A stretch of DNA of 33,798 nt from an uncultured Pelagibacteraceae bacterium (GCA_902555665.1 CACDTF010000010.1:1-33798), one strand, 5' to 3'. Positions 16,001 to 26,113 are shown, numbered from the stretch's first letter. The notes: a model not told the origin generated them from the letters alone. Made by a program: numbers and translations.

Positions 16001-17125
16001 ATGAAAAAAATATTATTTCGAAAATTACTAAGAGATTACATAAGTTTTTTTTTAATAGCACTTTTTAGCGCAAGTATAATTATTTGGGTATTTCAGGCAG
16101 TAAATTACTTAGATATTATGATTGAGGATGGGAGAGATTATATAGTCTACATAAATTATTCATTACTCAATTTTCCAAAAATTATAACTAGGCTGTTTCC
16201 ATTTGTTTTATTTTTTAGTTTATTTTATGTAACGACAAAATATGAAAATAATAATGAATTAATAATTTTTTGGAATTTTGGTGTTCACAAAATTGAATTG
16301 ACAAACTTTATAATTAAATTCTCATTTATTTTGATGACAATTCAAATATTGTTGGCAGCAATTGCCGTACCAAAATCACAAGATACTGCGAGGGATTTTT
16401 TAAGAACTTCAAATATCAATTTTTATGAAAACTTTGTTAAACCACAAAAATTTAATGATACAATTAAAGGGGTAACAATTTATAGCGAAAGTAAAGATGC
16501 TGATGGAAAATTGAATAATTTGTATTTAAAAAAAGAAAATGAGAATGGATTTCAAATAACTTATGCTAAAGAAGGAATTTTTAAGGAATTTAATAAAGTC
16601 CCTGTTCTAGTTTTATTTGATGGACAAACAATAACTGGTGGAACATCAGGAATTACAACTTTTAGTTTTTCAAAATCAGACTTTCCTTTAAATAATTTTA
16701 AAACAAACACTACGACATATAAAAAAACACAAGAATTATCCTCATTACAACTTTATAAATGTATAAATTTTCTTTATTTTTCAAAACTAAAAACAGCTGT
16801 AAATGATATTGAAAACTGCACAACAAAAAACCTGAAAAATATTTTCAAAGAAATCTATAAAAGATTAATTATTCCTTTTTATATTCCATTGCTTTCATTA
16901 ATAGTATTTCTGTTAATTTTATCATCAAAAGAAAATTCAAATTATTATAAGCTTAAAATATTTACATTTTTATTTGGATTATTTTTTATAATATTTTCTG
17001 AAACAACAGTTAGATTGATATCAGATAATATATATAAAAATATGATCATAATTTCTCTGCCTTACTTAAGTTTTGTGATTTTGTATTTATTTGTTCTTAA
17101 AAAATTAAGTTTTAAATCTTTTTAA
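16001..17125 (+). CDS. lptF: LPS export permease LptF
   Basis: One of two inner-membrane permease subunits of the LptB2FG transporter, which extracts lipopolysaccharide and drives it toward the outer membrane. YjgP/YjgQ family: membrane segments at about 14-34, 60-78 and 104-123, a periplasmic beta-jellyroll domain in the middle, then three C-terminal segments (about 290-310, 320-340, 350-368). The N-terminal KLLRDYISFFLIALFSASIIIW fits the family opening. 374 residues. It heads lptF-lptG-lptD-surA-pdxA-rsmA, all closely spaced. The LptB ATPase is not in this window. Confidence 0.92.
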   Translation: MKKILFRKLLRDYISFFLIALFSASIIIWVFQAVNYLDIMIEDGRDYIVYINYSLLNFPKIITRLFPFVLFFSLFYVTTKYENNNELIIFWNFGVHKIELTNFIIKFSFILMTIQILLAAIAVPKSQDTARDFLRTSNINFYENFVKPQKFNDTIKGVTIYSESKDADGKLNNLYLKKENENGFQITYAKEGIFKEFNKVPVLVLFDGQTITGGTSGITTFSFSKSDFPLNNFKTNTTTYKKTQELSSLQLYKCINFLYFSKLKTAVNDIENCTTKNLKNIFKEIYKRLIIPFYIPLLSLIVFLLILSSKENSNYYKLKIFTFLFGLFFIIFSETTVRLISDNIYKNMIIISLPYLSFVILYLFVLKKLSFKSF

Positions 17126-17127
17126 AA

Positions 17128-18201
17128 ATGAAAGTTTATATTAAATTTTTAACATATACTTTTTTTAAATCATTTTTTTATGTTATTGGAATTATGTTAA
17201 GTTTAGTCTTTATTCTAAATCTATTAAGTGAATTAGAATTTTTCAAAGATATAGATGTTGATATAAATTTTACTTTATTACTATCTATTATCAATTCTCC
17301 ATCTATGATTTTTGAAATGTTTCCATTTATTTTTTTAATTACAACTCAATTATTTTTTATTAAATTATTTAATAATAATGAATTAGAGATTTTTAAATAT
17401 TCTGGATTAAGAAACACCAGTCTGCTTACAATAGTGAGTGTTTTATCAATAATAACTGCTATAATTGTTTCAACCCTTTTTTATAATTTCTCATCAAATT
17501 TAAAAAATATATATCTTGAACTTAAGTCTAAATATACTACTGACGGTAAGTATTTGGCTGTAATCACTAAAAATGGGCTTTGGATTAAAGATAAAGTTGG
17601 TGAAAAAACTTATATAATTAACTCATCTATCATTGAAGGAAATTTTTTAATAGACAGTTTTATTACTGAATTTGACTCTGATTATAATGTTATAAAAAAT
17701 ATTAAAAGCCCTAAAATTGATTTAATTAATAAAGAATGGAAAATATATGAAGCTAAGATTTATGAAAATAATAATTATAAAAATGAAAAAATATTAAACA
17801 TAACAACTAATTTTGATTATAATAGAATACAAACTTTATACTCTAATCTTTCCTCATTTGGTTTATTGCAATTAATTGAAATAAGAAATAATTATAAAAA
17901 AATGAATTATTCATTAGTTGATGTTAATCTTCATTTGCTTAAGCTTATTAGTTATCCAATTTTTTTATTACTAATGACTATTTTTTCTGCTCTTCTTATG
18001 TTTAGGGTCAAAAGATTAGATAATACAACTATTAAAATCTCATTAGGATTATTTTTTTCGGTAATTATATACTATATCAATAACTTTTTTTTTGTTATGG
18101 GTAGCACAGAAAAATTGTCTGCAATTCCTGCTGTATTTTTGCCTTTAGTATTACTATTTTTAGTTAACAGTTTAATGTTAAAAGATATAAATGAGAAATA
18201 A
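17128..18201 (+). CDS. lptG: LPS export permease LptG
   Basis: Partner of LptF in the LptB2FG lipopolysaccharide extractor. It has the same topology: segments near 12-32, 60-80 and 98-118, a periplasmic jellyroll domain (about 130-255), then three C-terminal segments. MFPFIFLITTQLFF and ELEIFKYSGL (coupling-helix region contacting LptB) are recognisable family patches. 357 residues. It begins 3 bases after the lptF stop and overlaps lptD by 11 bases. Assignment as LptG rather than a second LptF rests on position between lptF and lptD and on the MLSLVFILNLLSELE N-terminal region. Confidence 0.91.
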   Translation: MKVYIKFLTYTFFKSFFYVIGIMLSLVFILNLLSELEFFKDIDVDINFTLLLSIINSPSMIFEMFPFIFLITTQLFFIKLFNNNELEIFKYSGLRNTSLLTIVSVLSIITAIIVSTLFYNFSSNLKNIYLELKSKYTTDGKYLAVITKNGLWIKDKVGEKTYIINSSIIEGNFLIDSFITEFDSDYNVIKNIKSPKIDLINKEWKIYEAKIYENNNYKNEKILNITTNFDYNRIQTLYSNLSSFGLLQLIEIRNNYKKMNYSLVDVNLHLLKLISYPIFLLLMTIFSALLMFRVKRLDNTTIKISLGLFFSVIIYYINNFFFVMGSTEKLSAIPAVFLPLVLLFLVNSLMLKDINEK

Positions 18202-20824
18202 GATATTTTTAATTTTACTTTACATTTTTTTAAGTACAAACTTTTCTAGCTATGCTTTTAGTGAGGATCAATTCAATTTTGACGTAACTGAAGTAGAAAT
18301 ACTAGAGGAGGGAAATATTGTAAAAGGATTAAAAAAGGGAGTTGTTACAACTAATGATGGAATTATTATTAATTCAGATACATTTATTTATAATAAAAAT
18401 AAAAATATTTTAATAGCTAACGGAAACGTTGAAATTATAGATAAAATTAAAAATATTCAAATTTTCTCAGATAACGCAGTTTATGAAAAAACTGAAGAAA
18501 TTATTACTACAAATAAAAATTCTAAAGCAATTTATGAGACAGATAAAATTATTACCGCTGTAAAATTCAAATATCAAAAAAAAGAAAATATCTTAACTGC
18601 ATCTGAAAATGTAACAGTGTTGGATAAAACTAAAGATTTTTTTATGAAAACAAACTTTCTTACTTATAATAAGAATTTTGAGAAATTGATCACAAAAGGA
18701 AAAACAGATGCTCAAATTCAATCAAAATATGAAGTGTATAGTGAAGATGTTACATATTTAATAGATAAAGGTGATTTAAGTTCAGAAAAAAAAACCAAAA
18801 TTAAAGATGATAAGTCTCAAGTATATCATCTCGGAAAATTTAAATATTTAATAAATAATGAAATTATTAAAGGTAATGAAATTATAATTATAACTAATTT
18901 CGATAAACCCAAAAGTGACAAATTTTATTTTGCGAATGCAATTATTGATTTAAAAAATCAAAAATTTTTTGGTAAAGATACAAAAGCTATTATTCATAAA
19001 AATGTTTTTGATAACCCAGAAAATGACCCAAGACTTGTGGGTGTTTCAGCCGTTGCTGATAGTAGATCCACTATTGTAAAAAAAGGTATTTTCACTAGTT
19101 GTAAAGAAACTGACAACTGTCCACCTTGGTCCATTCAGGCAGAAAAAGTAACTCATGATAGAACAAAAAAACAACTGCTTTATGAAAATGCAGTACTAAA
19201 TATTTACGACATCCCAATACTTTATTTTCCAAAATTTTTTCATCCAGACCCAACGGTCGAACGCCAATCTGGTCTTTTAAAACCTGAGTTTAATAATTCA
19301 AATGTTCTTGGTAGTTCAATAACTATCCCTTATTTTAAAGCTATCTCAGATAATAGAGATGCTACATTTACACCAATTCTTTTTGATAATGAGATGTTTA
19401 TGTCGCAAATAGAGTATAGGCAAATTAACCAAAAATCTAGTTTTATTGCCGATTTTGGTTATGTAAACAATTACAAATCATCATCTGATAATAATAAAAA
19501 AAATTTATATCACTTGTTTGCAGAGTATAACTTGGATTTAGAATTCGAAAATCATTTATCAAGCGATTTATCTCTTTCGGTTGAGCGAGTTGTAAATGAC
19601 TCTTACTTAAAAGTGTTTTCATCTCATATAACTGATTCAGTTGCTCTGAGACCAGATTTCAATAAGTTAGAAAATAAATTTCAAATATTTTTAAACCATG
19701 AAAAATATAATTTACAAAGTGGTTTTGAAACTTATGAAACTCTTAATGTGACACCTAGTGATAGATATCAATATATTCTGCCATATTATCAGCTAGATTG
19801 GTATATTGATCAAAATTATTTAAATGGAAGTTTAAATTTAAGATCCTCTGGAGCAAATGATCTAAACAACACTAATAAGTTGGAAACAAGTTTAACTAAT
19901 GACCTAGAATACAACAGTAATGATTATTTCTCTAATTTAGGTCTTAAAACCAATTATAATATAATTTTCAAAAATTTAAATTCAGTTGGTAAAGATAGTT
20001 CTAAATATAAATCAAGCCCACAAATAGAATTGGTAAGTTTATTTAACACAGAAATTAGCTTACCATTAATAAAGACATCTAAGAATTATACGAATTTACT
20101 CACACCTAAATTATCTGCCAGATTTAACCCTAGTGATATGAAAAATTATTCTGACTCGAATAATAGAGTCAGTATTAATAATATATTTACACCTAATAGA
20201 TTAGGTTTATCTGACACTTTTGAAGGTGGAAGATCTTTAACTTTAGGGATAGATTTTAGTAAAACTAAAAATAATGATTTAAAAGAAATTAATGATTATT
20301 TCCAATTTAAATTGGCTACAGTGCTTAGAGACAAAAGAGAAAAATTTATTCCTAAAAAAAGCTCATTAAATGATAAACATTCAAACATATTCGGTTCATT
20401 TCAGGGTCAATTTAAGGAAAACTTTAATTTAGAATATAACTTCTCAATAGATAATGATTATTCTACATTTGAATACAATGATATTAATGCAACTTTTTCT
20501 TTTGATAAATTTGTCACTCAGTTTAGATTTGTAGAGGAAAATAACATTGATGGAAGTACAAATGTGATTACAAACTCATTTACTTATAATCACGATGAAG
20601 AAAATTCTTTTTCATTCAATACAAGACGAAACAGAAAAATTAACTTAACAGAGTATTATGACTTAGTATATCAATACAGAAATGATTGTATGGTAGCTGG
20701 TATAAAATATAATAAAACCTATTATTCTGATGGTGACTTGAAACCATCTGAAAATTTACTATTCACTATATCTCTAGTTCCATTAACAACTTATGAGTAT
20801 AAAGCTGACCAATTAATAAATTAG
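18191..20824 (+). CDS. lptD: LPS assembly outer-membrane protein LptD
   Basis: Outer-membrane translocon that inserts lipopolysaccharide into the outer leaflet. A signal peptide (about 1-23) precedes an OstA/LptA-like jellyroll domain (about 45-200) with repeated strand patterns (VTTNDGIIINSDTF, ANGNVEI). The LptD C-terminal beta-barrel then follows with its conserved entry motif CPPWSIQAEKVTHDR and PILYFPKFFHPDPTVERQSG. Cysteines are Cys304, Cys310 and Cys833; the last, near the C-terminus, could pair with the first group much as the E. coli N-domain and barrel cysteines do. 877 residues. surA, which helps fold LptD, begins 4 bases after the stop. Confidence 0.95.
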   Translation: MRNKIFLILLYIFLSTNFSSYAFSEDQFNFDVTEVEILEEGNIVKGLKKGVVTTNDGIIINSDTFIYNKNKNILIANGNVEIIDKIKNIQIFSDNAVYEKTEEIITTNKNSKAIYETDKIITAVKFKYQKKENILTASENVTVLDKTKDFFMKTNFLTYNKNFEKLITKGKTDAQIQSKYEVYSEDVTYLIDKGDLSSEKKTKIKDDKSQVYHLGKFKYLINNEIIKGNEIIIITNFDKPKSDKFYFANAIIDLKNQKFFGKDTKAIIHKNVFDNPENDPRLVGVSAVADSRSTIVKKGIFTSCKETDNCPPWSIQAEKVTHDRTKKQLLYENAVLNIYDIPILYFPKFFHPDPTVERQSGLLKPEFNNSNVLGSSITIPYFKAISDNRDATFTPILFDNEMFMSQIEYRQINQKSSFIADFGYVNNYKSSSDNNKKNLYHLFAEYNLDLEFENHLSSDLSLSVERVVNDSYLKVFSSHITDSVALRPDFNKLENKFQIFLNHEKYNLQSGFETYETLNVTPSDRYQYILPYYQLDWYIDQNYLNGSLNLRSSGANDLNNTNKLETSLTNDLEYNSNDYFSNLGLKTNYNIIFKNLNSVGKDSSKYKSSPQIELVSLFNTEISLPLIKTSKNYTNLLTPKLSARFNPSDMKNYSDSNNRVSINNIFTPNRLGLSDTFEGGRSLTLGIDFSKTKNNDLKEINDYFQFKLATVLRDKREKFIPKKSSLNDKHSNIFGSFQGQFKENFNLEYNFSIDNDYSTFEYNDINATFSFDKFVTQFRFVEENNIDGSTNVITNSFTYNHDEENSFSFNTRRNRKINLTEYYDLVYQYRNDCMVAGIKYNKTYYSDGDLKPSENLLFTISLVPLTTYEYKADQLIN

Positions 20825-20828
20825 ATTA

Positions 20829-21755
20829 ATGAAATATTTAAATAAGTATATTTTAATTAGTTTAATAATAATTTCATTTCCTATTAGCGTTATAGCAGTT
20901 GAAAACAGAATACTTTTTAAAGTTGATAATGAAATAATTACATCTATGGATATAGCGACAGAAATAAATTATTTAAATATTATAAATAAAGATTTTCAAA
21001 AATTAGATAGAAAGAAAGCTATAGAAATAGCAAAGAATTCAATTGTTAGAGAAAAAATTAAAAAAATTGAACTTTCTAAAGTATTTAAGGATATAGAAGT
21101 AAATGATGAACTTCTAAATAATTTTATATTGAATTATTTTGGACAACTAGGAATTAATTCAATTAATGAATTTGATAATTTTTTTATAAATAAAGGTATT
21201 GAGCCAAAAAGTGTAAAAAATAAAATCACGATAGAAATACTATGGAATCAAATGATTTATAAAAAATTTAGAAAAAATGTTAAAATTGATAAGAATTTAA
21301 TTACACAAGAACTGTTGAAAAATAATAAACAAATAGAATATTTACTTTCAGAGATATTATTTAATTTAGATAAAAATGAAAATCTAAATGATAAATTAGA
21401 TACTATTAAAAAGGATATAATAGAAAAAAATTTTTCACAAGCTGCGCTGAGCTATAGTATTTCTGAAACTAGTAATAAAGGTGGAAAGTTAGGATGGGTA
21501 AAAGAGTCTGTCTTAAATATTAAAATTAAAAATATATTAAATAATACTAGTATAGGAGATTTTACTAATCCTATAGTAATACCAGGTGGATTTTTAATAT
21601 TAAAAATTGAAGACAAAAGAGAGATTGATAAAGAAATTAATTTAGATGAAACAATAAAACAAATTGTTGATCAGAAAATAAATAAACAATTAGATCAATC
21701 CTCAAATATTTACCTAAATAAAATAAAAAAAAATATAGTAATTAATGAACTTTAG
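20829..21755 (+). CDS. surA: SurA-like periplasmic chaperone/peptidyl-prolyl isomerase
   Basis: Periplasmic chaperone for outer-membrane proteins, notably LptD. A signal peptide (about 1-23) precedes the SurA N-domain (ILFKVDNEIITSMDIATEI) and a single parvulin (PpiC) domain at about 165-265, recognised from EYLLSEILF and the GGKLGWV motif, then IPGGFLILKIEDKR. At 308 residues it has one parvulin domain, not the two of E. coli SurA; such shorter forms are usual in alphaproteobacteria. It lies between lptD and pdxA and overlaps pdxA by 11 bases, the same order as in E. coli and many relatives. Confidence 0.9.
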   Translation: MKYLNKYILISLIIISFPISVIAVENRILFKVDNEIITSMDIATEINYLNIINKDFQKLDRKKAIEIAKNSIVREKIKKIELSKVFKDIEVNDELLNNFILNYFGQLGINSINEFDNFFINKGIEPKSVKNKITIEILWNQMIYKKFRKNVKIDKNLITQELLKNNKQIEYLLSEILFNLDKNENLNDKLDTIKKDIIEKNFSQAALSYSISETSNKGGKLGWVKESVLNIKIKNILNNTSIGDFTNPIVIPGGFLILKIEDKREIDKEINLDETIKQIVDQKINKQLDQSSNIYLNKIKKNIVINEL

Positions 21756-22704
21756 TCCAATATTAATTTTACACGGTGAACCAAACAGTATTTTTTTAGA
21801 AATCTTTTTTAAAACCATAAAATCTAACAAAATAAAAAGACCTCTAATTTTAATTTCATCAGAAAAAATATTAAAATTGCAAATGAAAAAATTAAAATTC
21901 AAAAAAAAAATTAAGTTATTGAGTCACAAAAATCTTTATGAAAAGAAACTGAATAATAAAACAATTAATTTGATAAATATTAATTTTAATCAAAAAAAAG
22001 CTTTTGAAAAAATATCAAATAAATCAAATAAATTTATTGAAGAGTCTTTTAAAATTGCATTTCAAATTCTGAAAGAAGGTAACATTACAAGATTTATAAA
22101 TGGGCCTATTTCAAAAAAGTACTTTCTGAAAAAAAAATACTTAGGTATTACAGAATATATTTCTAAAAAATTTCATAGGAATACTTGCATGTTAATATAC
22201 AATAAAAAACTTTCCGTTTGTCCAGTAACTACCCATCTGCCAATCAAAAAAGTTTCAAAAAAAATTAATAAAAAAACTATTTCACAAAAAATAATTTTAT
22301 TAAATGAATTTTATAAAAAAATTTTAGGATATAAACCAAAAATTGCTGTATTAGGATTAAATCCACACTGTGAAAGTATTGATAAGTTTAATGAAGATGA
22401 CAAAATTATAAAACCTGTGATAAAAAAATTAAAAAAAAAATATAATATATCAGGACCCTTTTCCGCAGATACAGCCTTCATAAAAAAAATTAGAAAAAAA
22501 TATGATATTATTTTAGGAATGTATCATGACCAAGTATTAATTCCTATAAAGACTTTGTATGAATATGACGCAATTAATATCACATTAGGTCTTCCCTTTA
22601 TTAGAATATCCCCTGACCATGGACCAAACGAAAAAATGTTAGGAAAAAATATTTCTAATCCCTTTAGCTTAATTCAGGCAATAAATTTTTTGGATAATAA
22701 TTGA
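21745..22704 (+). CDS. pdxA: 4-hydroxythreonine-4-phosphate dehydrogenase
   Basis: NAD-dependent oxidation in the DXP-dependent route to pyridoxal 5'-phosphate. Metal-binding histidines are seen in TTHLPIKKV, GMYHDQVLIPIKT and SPDHGPNEKML; LGLPFIRISPDHG is the alphaproteobacterial form. The residues after DHG differ from the usual GTAFDIAG. INGPISKKYF and GLNPHCES are further family patches. 319 residues with a very Lys-rich N-terminal half. It overlaps surA by 11 bases and rsmA by 4 (TTGA). Confidence 0.93.
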   Translation: MNFSPILILHGEPNSIFLEIFFKTIKSNKIKRPLILISSEKILKLQMKKLKFKKKIKLLSHKNLYEKKLNNKTINLININFNQKKAFEKISNKSNKFIEESFKIAFQILKEGNITRFINGPISKKYFLKKKYLGITEYISKKFHRNTCMLIYNKKLSVCPVTTHLPIKKVSKKINKKTISQKIILLNEFYKKILGYKPKIAVLGLNPHCESIDKFNEDDKIIKPVIKKLKKKYNISGPFSADTAFIKKIRKKYDIILGMYHDQVLIPIKTLYEYDAINITLGLPFIRISPDHGPNEKMLGKNISNPFSLIQAINFLDNN

Positions 22705-23486
22705 TTAGAGCAAAAAAAAGCTTAGGTCAAAATTTTTTAATAGATAAAAATATCTTAAAAAAAATTGTAAATGTTACTGATATTTTAAATAAAACAATTT
22801 TAGAAATAGGACCTGGTACTGGTAATCTTACATCGTATATTTTAGATAAAAATCCAAAAAAAATTTTTGTAGTTGAAAAAGATAATCAACTTTCGATAAA
22901 TCTTGAAAATAAATTTTATAATCAAATAACAATTATAAATGATGATATTTTAAAAATAGATGAAACTAAGCTTTTCAAAGAAAAAGTTACAGTCTTTGGA
23001 AATTTGCCATATAATATCTCTACAGAAATTCTAAGCAAATGGATAACTAATTTAAAAGATAAATTTTGGTTTGAATGTTTAGTTTTAATGTTTCAAAAAG
23101 AGGTTGCTGATAGGATAATTGCAGAATTTGATACTTCAAATTATGGAAGGTTGTCTATAATTTGTAATTGGAAACTTGATATTAAAAAAATTTGCGACAT
23201 CAAACCTGAAGCATTTTTTCCAAAACCAAAAATAGACAGTTCATTATTATTATTCTATCCAAAGAAAAATTTTATTAAAATTGATAATCCTAATAATTTA
23301 GAAAAAATTACTAGAGTTTTTTTTAATCAAAGAAGAAAAATGTTAAAAAAACCCTTCAATCAACTATTTAATGGAGATCAAAAAGTTTTAGAAAAGTTAA
23401 AAATTAATTTAAATTTAAGACCACAAAATCTAGATTTAGAAACTTATTATAAATTAGCTTGTGAGTATGAAAAGTTAAGAGGTTAG
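22701..23486 (+). CDS. rsmA: 16S rRNA dimethyladenosine transferase RsmA (KsgA)
   Basis: Dimethylates two adjacent adenosines near the 3' end of 16S rRNA (A1518/A1519 in E. coli numbering), a late check of small-subunit assembly. [11 protein letters not shown] opens the protein, the SAM-binding motif is [12 protein letters not shown] (34-45) and the catalytic motif NLPYNIST starts at 101. 261 residues. The start is a TTG at 22701 that shares bases with the pdxA TGA (TTGA), giving IRAKKSLGQ immediately before the conserved block, so the start is well supported. The last 12 bases overlap the convergent gmk. Confidence 0.96.
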   Translation: MIRAKKSLGQNFLIDKNILKKIVNVTDILNKTILEIGPGTGNLTSYILDKNPKKIFVVEKDNQLSINLENKFYNQITIINDDILKIDETKLFKEKVTVFGNLPYNISTEILSKWITNLKDKFWFECLVLMFQKEVADRIIAEFDTSNYGRLSIICNWKLDIKKICDIKPEAFFPKPKIDSSLLLFYPKKNFIKIDNPNNLEKITRVFFNQRRKMLKKPFNQLFNGDQKVLEKLKINLNLRPQNLDLETYYKLACEYEKLRG

Positions 23487-24107
23487 TTTCTCAACATGTT
23501 TTCTTATATAAGAAGGATCATAATCTTGAGATCCATTATTAATTACTGCATCTATTAAGTTTGATATTTTTAAATAACATTCGTTTAAATCATTATTGAT
23601 AACAACAAAATCATAGTTTATCCAATGCAAGACATCTCTTTCAAACTGTTTCATTCTTTCTTCAGCTATTAAGTTATCATTTGCGTGTCTTTTAGACAAT
23701 CTTTCAAATAAAACTTCTTTACTTGGAGGAAGTATAAAAAAAGTAATTAATTTGTAATCTAATTTTTTATTTTTAATTTGGTCAGCTCCCTGCCAATCAA
23801 TATCGAAAAGAACATTTCTAGATTTGTTAAGATTGTCTATAACTGGTGTCCTAGTAGTGCCATAAAAATTATTGAAAACTTTGGCATATTCTAGAAATTC
23901 TTCATTTTTAATTAACCTTTCAAACTCAGACACATTGATAAAGTAATAATCTTCGTTTTGATTTTCGTTAGGTCGAGGTTGTCTTGTTGTATGAGATATA
24001 GAAATTTCAAAATTATCTTTTTGGGACAACTTTTTAACAAGAGTAGTCTTACCTGCTCCTGAGGGAGAAGATAATATTATCATTACCCCATCTTTTTCTG
24101 ATGGCAT
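23475..24107 (-). CDS. gmk: Guanylate kinase
   Basis: Phosphorylates GMP to GDP in purine nucleotide supply. The P-loop [10 protein letters not shown] is at 13-22, followed by the GMP-binding [13 protein letters not shown] and DYYF, and by [12 protein letters not shown] and RLSKRHAND. 210 residues. I keep the ATG at 24105-24107; an internal Met9 is possible but the longer form matches the usual lead-in. It lies 8 bases after acpP, directly, whereas fabF, mltG and a yicC-type gene usually separate acpP from gmk in alphaproteobacteria. The 3' end overlaps the convergent rsmA. Confidence 0.97.
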   Translation of the reverse strand: MPSEKDGVMIILSSPSGAGKTTLVKKLSQKDNFEISISHTTRQPRPNENQNEDYYFINVSEFERLIKNEEFLEYAKVFNNFYGTTRTPVIDNLNKSRNVLFDIDWQGADQIKNKKLDYKLITFFILPPSKEVLFERLSKRHANDNLIAEERMKQFERDVLHWINYDFVVINNDLNECYLKISNLIDAVINNGSQDYDPSYIRKHVEKLTS

Positions 24108-24115
24108 TAAAATTT

Positions 24116-24355
24116 CTAGTTAGCTTTTCCTTCGATAAATTTAACTGCATCTCCAACAGTTAAAATTTTCTCAGCTTCACTATCTGAAATCTCAGATCCA
24201 AATTCTTCTTCAAAAGCCATCACTAATTCAACAGTATCTAAACTATCAGCCCCTAAATCATCTATAAAACTTGATTCCTCAGTTACTTTAGCTTCATCAA
24301 TACCCAAGTGATCTGCTACAATTTTTTTTACTTTGCTTGAAACGTCTTCTGACAT
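24116..24355 (-). CDS. acpP: Acyl carrier protein
   Basis: Small acidic carrier of growing fatty-acyl chains through 4'-phosphopantetheine on Ser38 in the motif [11 protein letters not shown] (34-44). 79 residues, normal length; markedly acidic in contrast to its Lys-rich neighbours. An AAGGA ribosome site is at 24361-24365, and a strong promoter lies between fabG and acpP, consistent with the high expression typical of ACP. It sits in fabD-fabG-acpP-gmk order. Confidence 0.98.
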   Translation of the reverse strand: MSEDVSSKVKKIVADHLGIDEAKVTEESSFIDDLGADSLDTVELVMAFEEEFGSEISDSEAEKILTVGDAVKFIEGKAN

Positions 24356-24379
24356 ATTGATCCTTTTTGTTATAAATTC

Positions 24380-24407
24380 TTAATAGTTTAAAAACCTATT
24401 TTGTCAA
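24380..24407 (-). promoter_or_regulatory. Promoter for acpP with consensus -35 overlapping the fabG stop
   Basis: On the minus strand TTGACA (exact consensus) lies at 24402-24407 and TATTAA (4 of 6) at 24380-24385, spacer 16 bases. The TGA within TTGACA (24404-24406) is the fabG stop codon. Predicted start of transcription is near 24373, about 18 bases before the acpP ATG and upstream of its AAGGA site. This is the best-looking promoter in the window. Confidence 0.6.
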
Positions 24408-25141
24408 GCCATATACATGCCTCCATTAACATGCAAGGTTTCACCATTTATATAACTTGATTGATCTGAGCACAAAAAAAGGACTGCATTTGCAATATCA
24501 TTAGGCTCTCCTAGACGTGCTGAAGGAATTTTTGATATTATAGCCTCTTTAAATTTATCATCTAATTTATCTGTCATTGCCGTTTTAATAAAACCAGGTG
24601 AAATACAATTTATATTTATATTTTTTTTAGCATATTCTATTGCCAAACTCTTTGACATTGCAATTATACCTGCTTTAGATGCAGTGTAATTAGCCTGTCC
24701 AAGATTACCTGTATGTCCAACAACTGATGTAATGTTAACAATTTTTCCAGATTTATTTTTAAGCATTTTTTTTATTGCTGACTTGCTGATTAAAAAAGTT
24801 GATGTCAAATTAATATCAATTACTTTTTGCCATTCATCTAAACTCATCCTGATTGCTAAATTATCTTGTGTAATACCTGCATTGTTAACTATGCAATCTA
24901 AATTACCACCAAGTTCTTTGGTTGCGTTTTCAACAAATTCTTCAATTTTACCACTTTGAGAAATATCAAAGTTTAGTGTTTTAATATTTTCATACTTTTC
25001 TTTTAGTTCTTCGAGTTTCTCTATTCTTGTACCTGAAGCTAAAATATTAGCTCCAGCTTGATTTAATTTTTCAATTATTGAATTCCCAATTCCGCCTGAA
25101 GCACCTGTGATTATAATATTTTTACCATTTAAATCTGTCAT
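24404..25141 (-). CDS. fabG: 3-oxoacyl-[acyl-carrier-protein] reductase
   Basis: NADPH-dependent reduction of 3-oxoacyl-ACP in fatty-acid elongation. Short-chain dehydrogenase with the Rossmann motif GASGGIG (13-19), NNAG (86-89) and the catalytic Ser139, Tyr152 and Lys156 (YTASK). The C-terminal INGETLHVNGGMYMA is typical of FabG. 245 residues. It overlaps fabD by 4 bases, and its stop lies within the acpP promoter. Confidence 0.97.
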   Translation of the reverse strand: MTDLNGKNIIITGASGGIGNSIIEKLNQAGANILASGTRIEKLEELKEKYENIKTLNFDISQSGKIEEFVENATKELGGNLDCIVNNAGITQDNLAIRMSLDEWQKVIDINLTSTFLISKSAIKKMLKNKSGKIVNITSVVGHTGNLGQANYTASKAGIIAMSKSLAIEYAKKNININCISPGFIKTAMTDKLDDKFKEAIISKIPSARLGEPNDIANAVLFLCSDQSSYINGETLHVNGGMYMA

Positions 25142-26064
25142 ATTTTTAGACTTTCAATATCACTTTGACTGTTAATTGTGTCAATTTTTACATTTCTATT
25201 AATTCTTTTTACCAAACCTGACAAAACTTTCCCAGGTCCAATTTCTATAAAATGATTTACATCATTTTCTATCATGTTAATCACACTTTCTCTCCATCTA
25301 ACTCTATTCTCTATTTGTTTAATCAAGAGATTTTTAAGCTCATCTGGATCATTAATTTCGTTAGCAGTAACATTTGAAATTAATTTATTTTGTCCATTTT
25401 TAAAATTAAGTTCATTTAATTCTTTTGACATAATTTTCGTTGCACTATTCATCAAATCACAGTGGAATGGCGCACTTACTGGAAGTTTGATATTTTTTAT
25501 TGAATTATCCTTTAAAATTTGAATTAACTTATCTAAATCCTCTGTTTTTCCACTCAAAACGATTTGACCTTCAGAATTATCATTCGCGATTTGCACTTTT
25601 AAAGTTTCTTTATGTTCTATCAAAATCTTTTCAATCACATCAACTGTTGAGCCTAATACCGCAACCATTCCTCCCTGCCCTTTAGGAACAGCGTTTTGCA
25701 TAGCATCTCCTCTGATTCTTAATATTTTTAAAGTATCTGAAAAACCTAAATATCCAGCACATGATAAAGCTGAATATTCTCCTAGAGAGTGTCCAGCAAA
25801 GTATTTTGCTTTATTCAAATCTAATTTGAATTCATTTTTAACTACATTGAATATTGAATAGCTTATTAAAAATATTGCTGGCTGTGTATTGGCTGTTAAA
25901 TCAAGTTCCTCTTTTGGTCCTTCTAGTATAATTTTAGAAATAGAAAAATTTAACGTCTCATCTGCTTGTTTAAACATATTTTTAACTATATTAAATTTAT
26001 CATAAAGCTCTTTTCCCATACCTACTATTTGAGAACCCTGACCTGGAAAAATTACTGAAAACAT
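25138..26064 (-). CDS. fabD: Malonyl-CoA:ACP transacylase
   Basis: Moves malonyl from CoA to acyl carrier protein to supply fatty-acid elongation. The N-terminal FPGQGSQIVGMGKEL, the nucleophile Ser93 in GHSLGEYSAL, and VSAPFHCDLM with the catalytic histidine are all present; the C-terminal FIEIGPGKVLSGLVKRI fits the family. 308 residues. First gene of fabD-fabG-acpP-gmk; divergent from rpsF with 87 bases between, a junction also common in other alphaproteobacteria. Confidence 0.97.
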   Translation of the reverse strand: MFSVIFPGQGSQIVGMGKELYDKFNIVKNMFKQADETLNFSISKIILEGPKEELDLTANTQPAIFLISYSIFNVVKNEFKLDLNKAKYFAGHSLGEYSALSCAGYLGFSDTLKILRIRGDAMQNAVPKGQGGMVAVLGSTVDVIEKILIEHKETLKVQIANDNSEGQIVLSGKTEDLDKLIQILKDNSIKNIKLPVSAPFHCDLMNSATKIMSKELNELNFKNGQNKLISNVTANEINDPDELKNLLIKQIENRVRWRESVINMIENDVNHFIEIGPGKVLSGLVKRINRNVKIDTINSQSDIESLKI

Positions 26065-26113
26065 ATAAAAAAAACTAATATTTTTGCCTTTTTAACTATT
26101 GTAATTAAACTTT

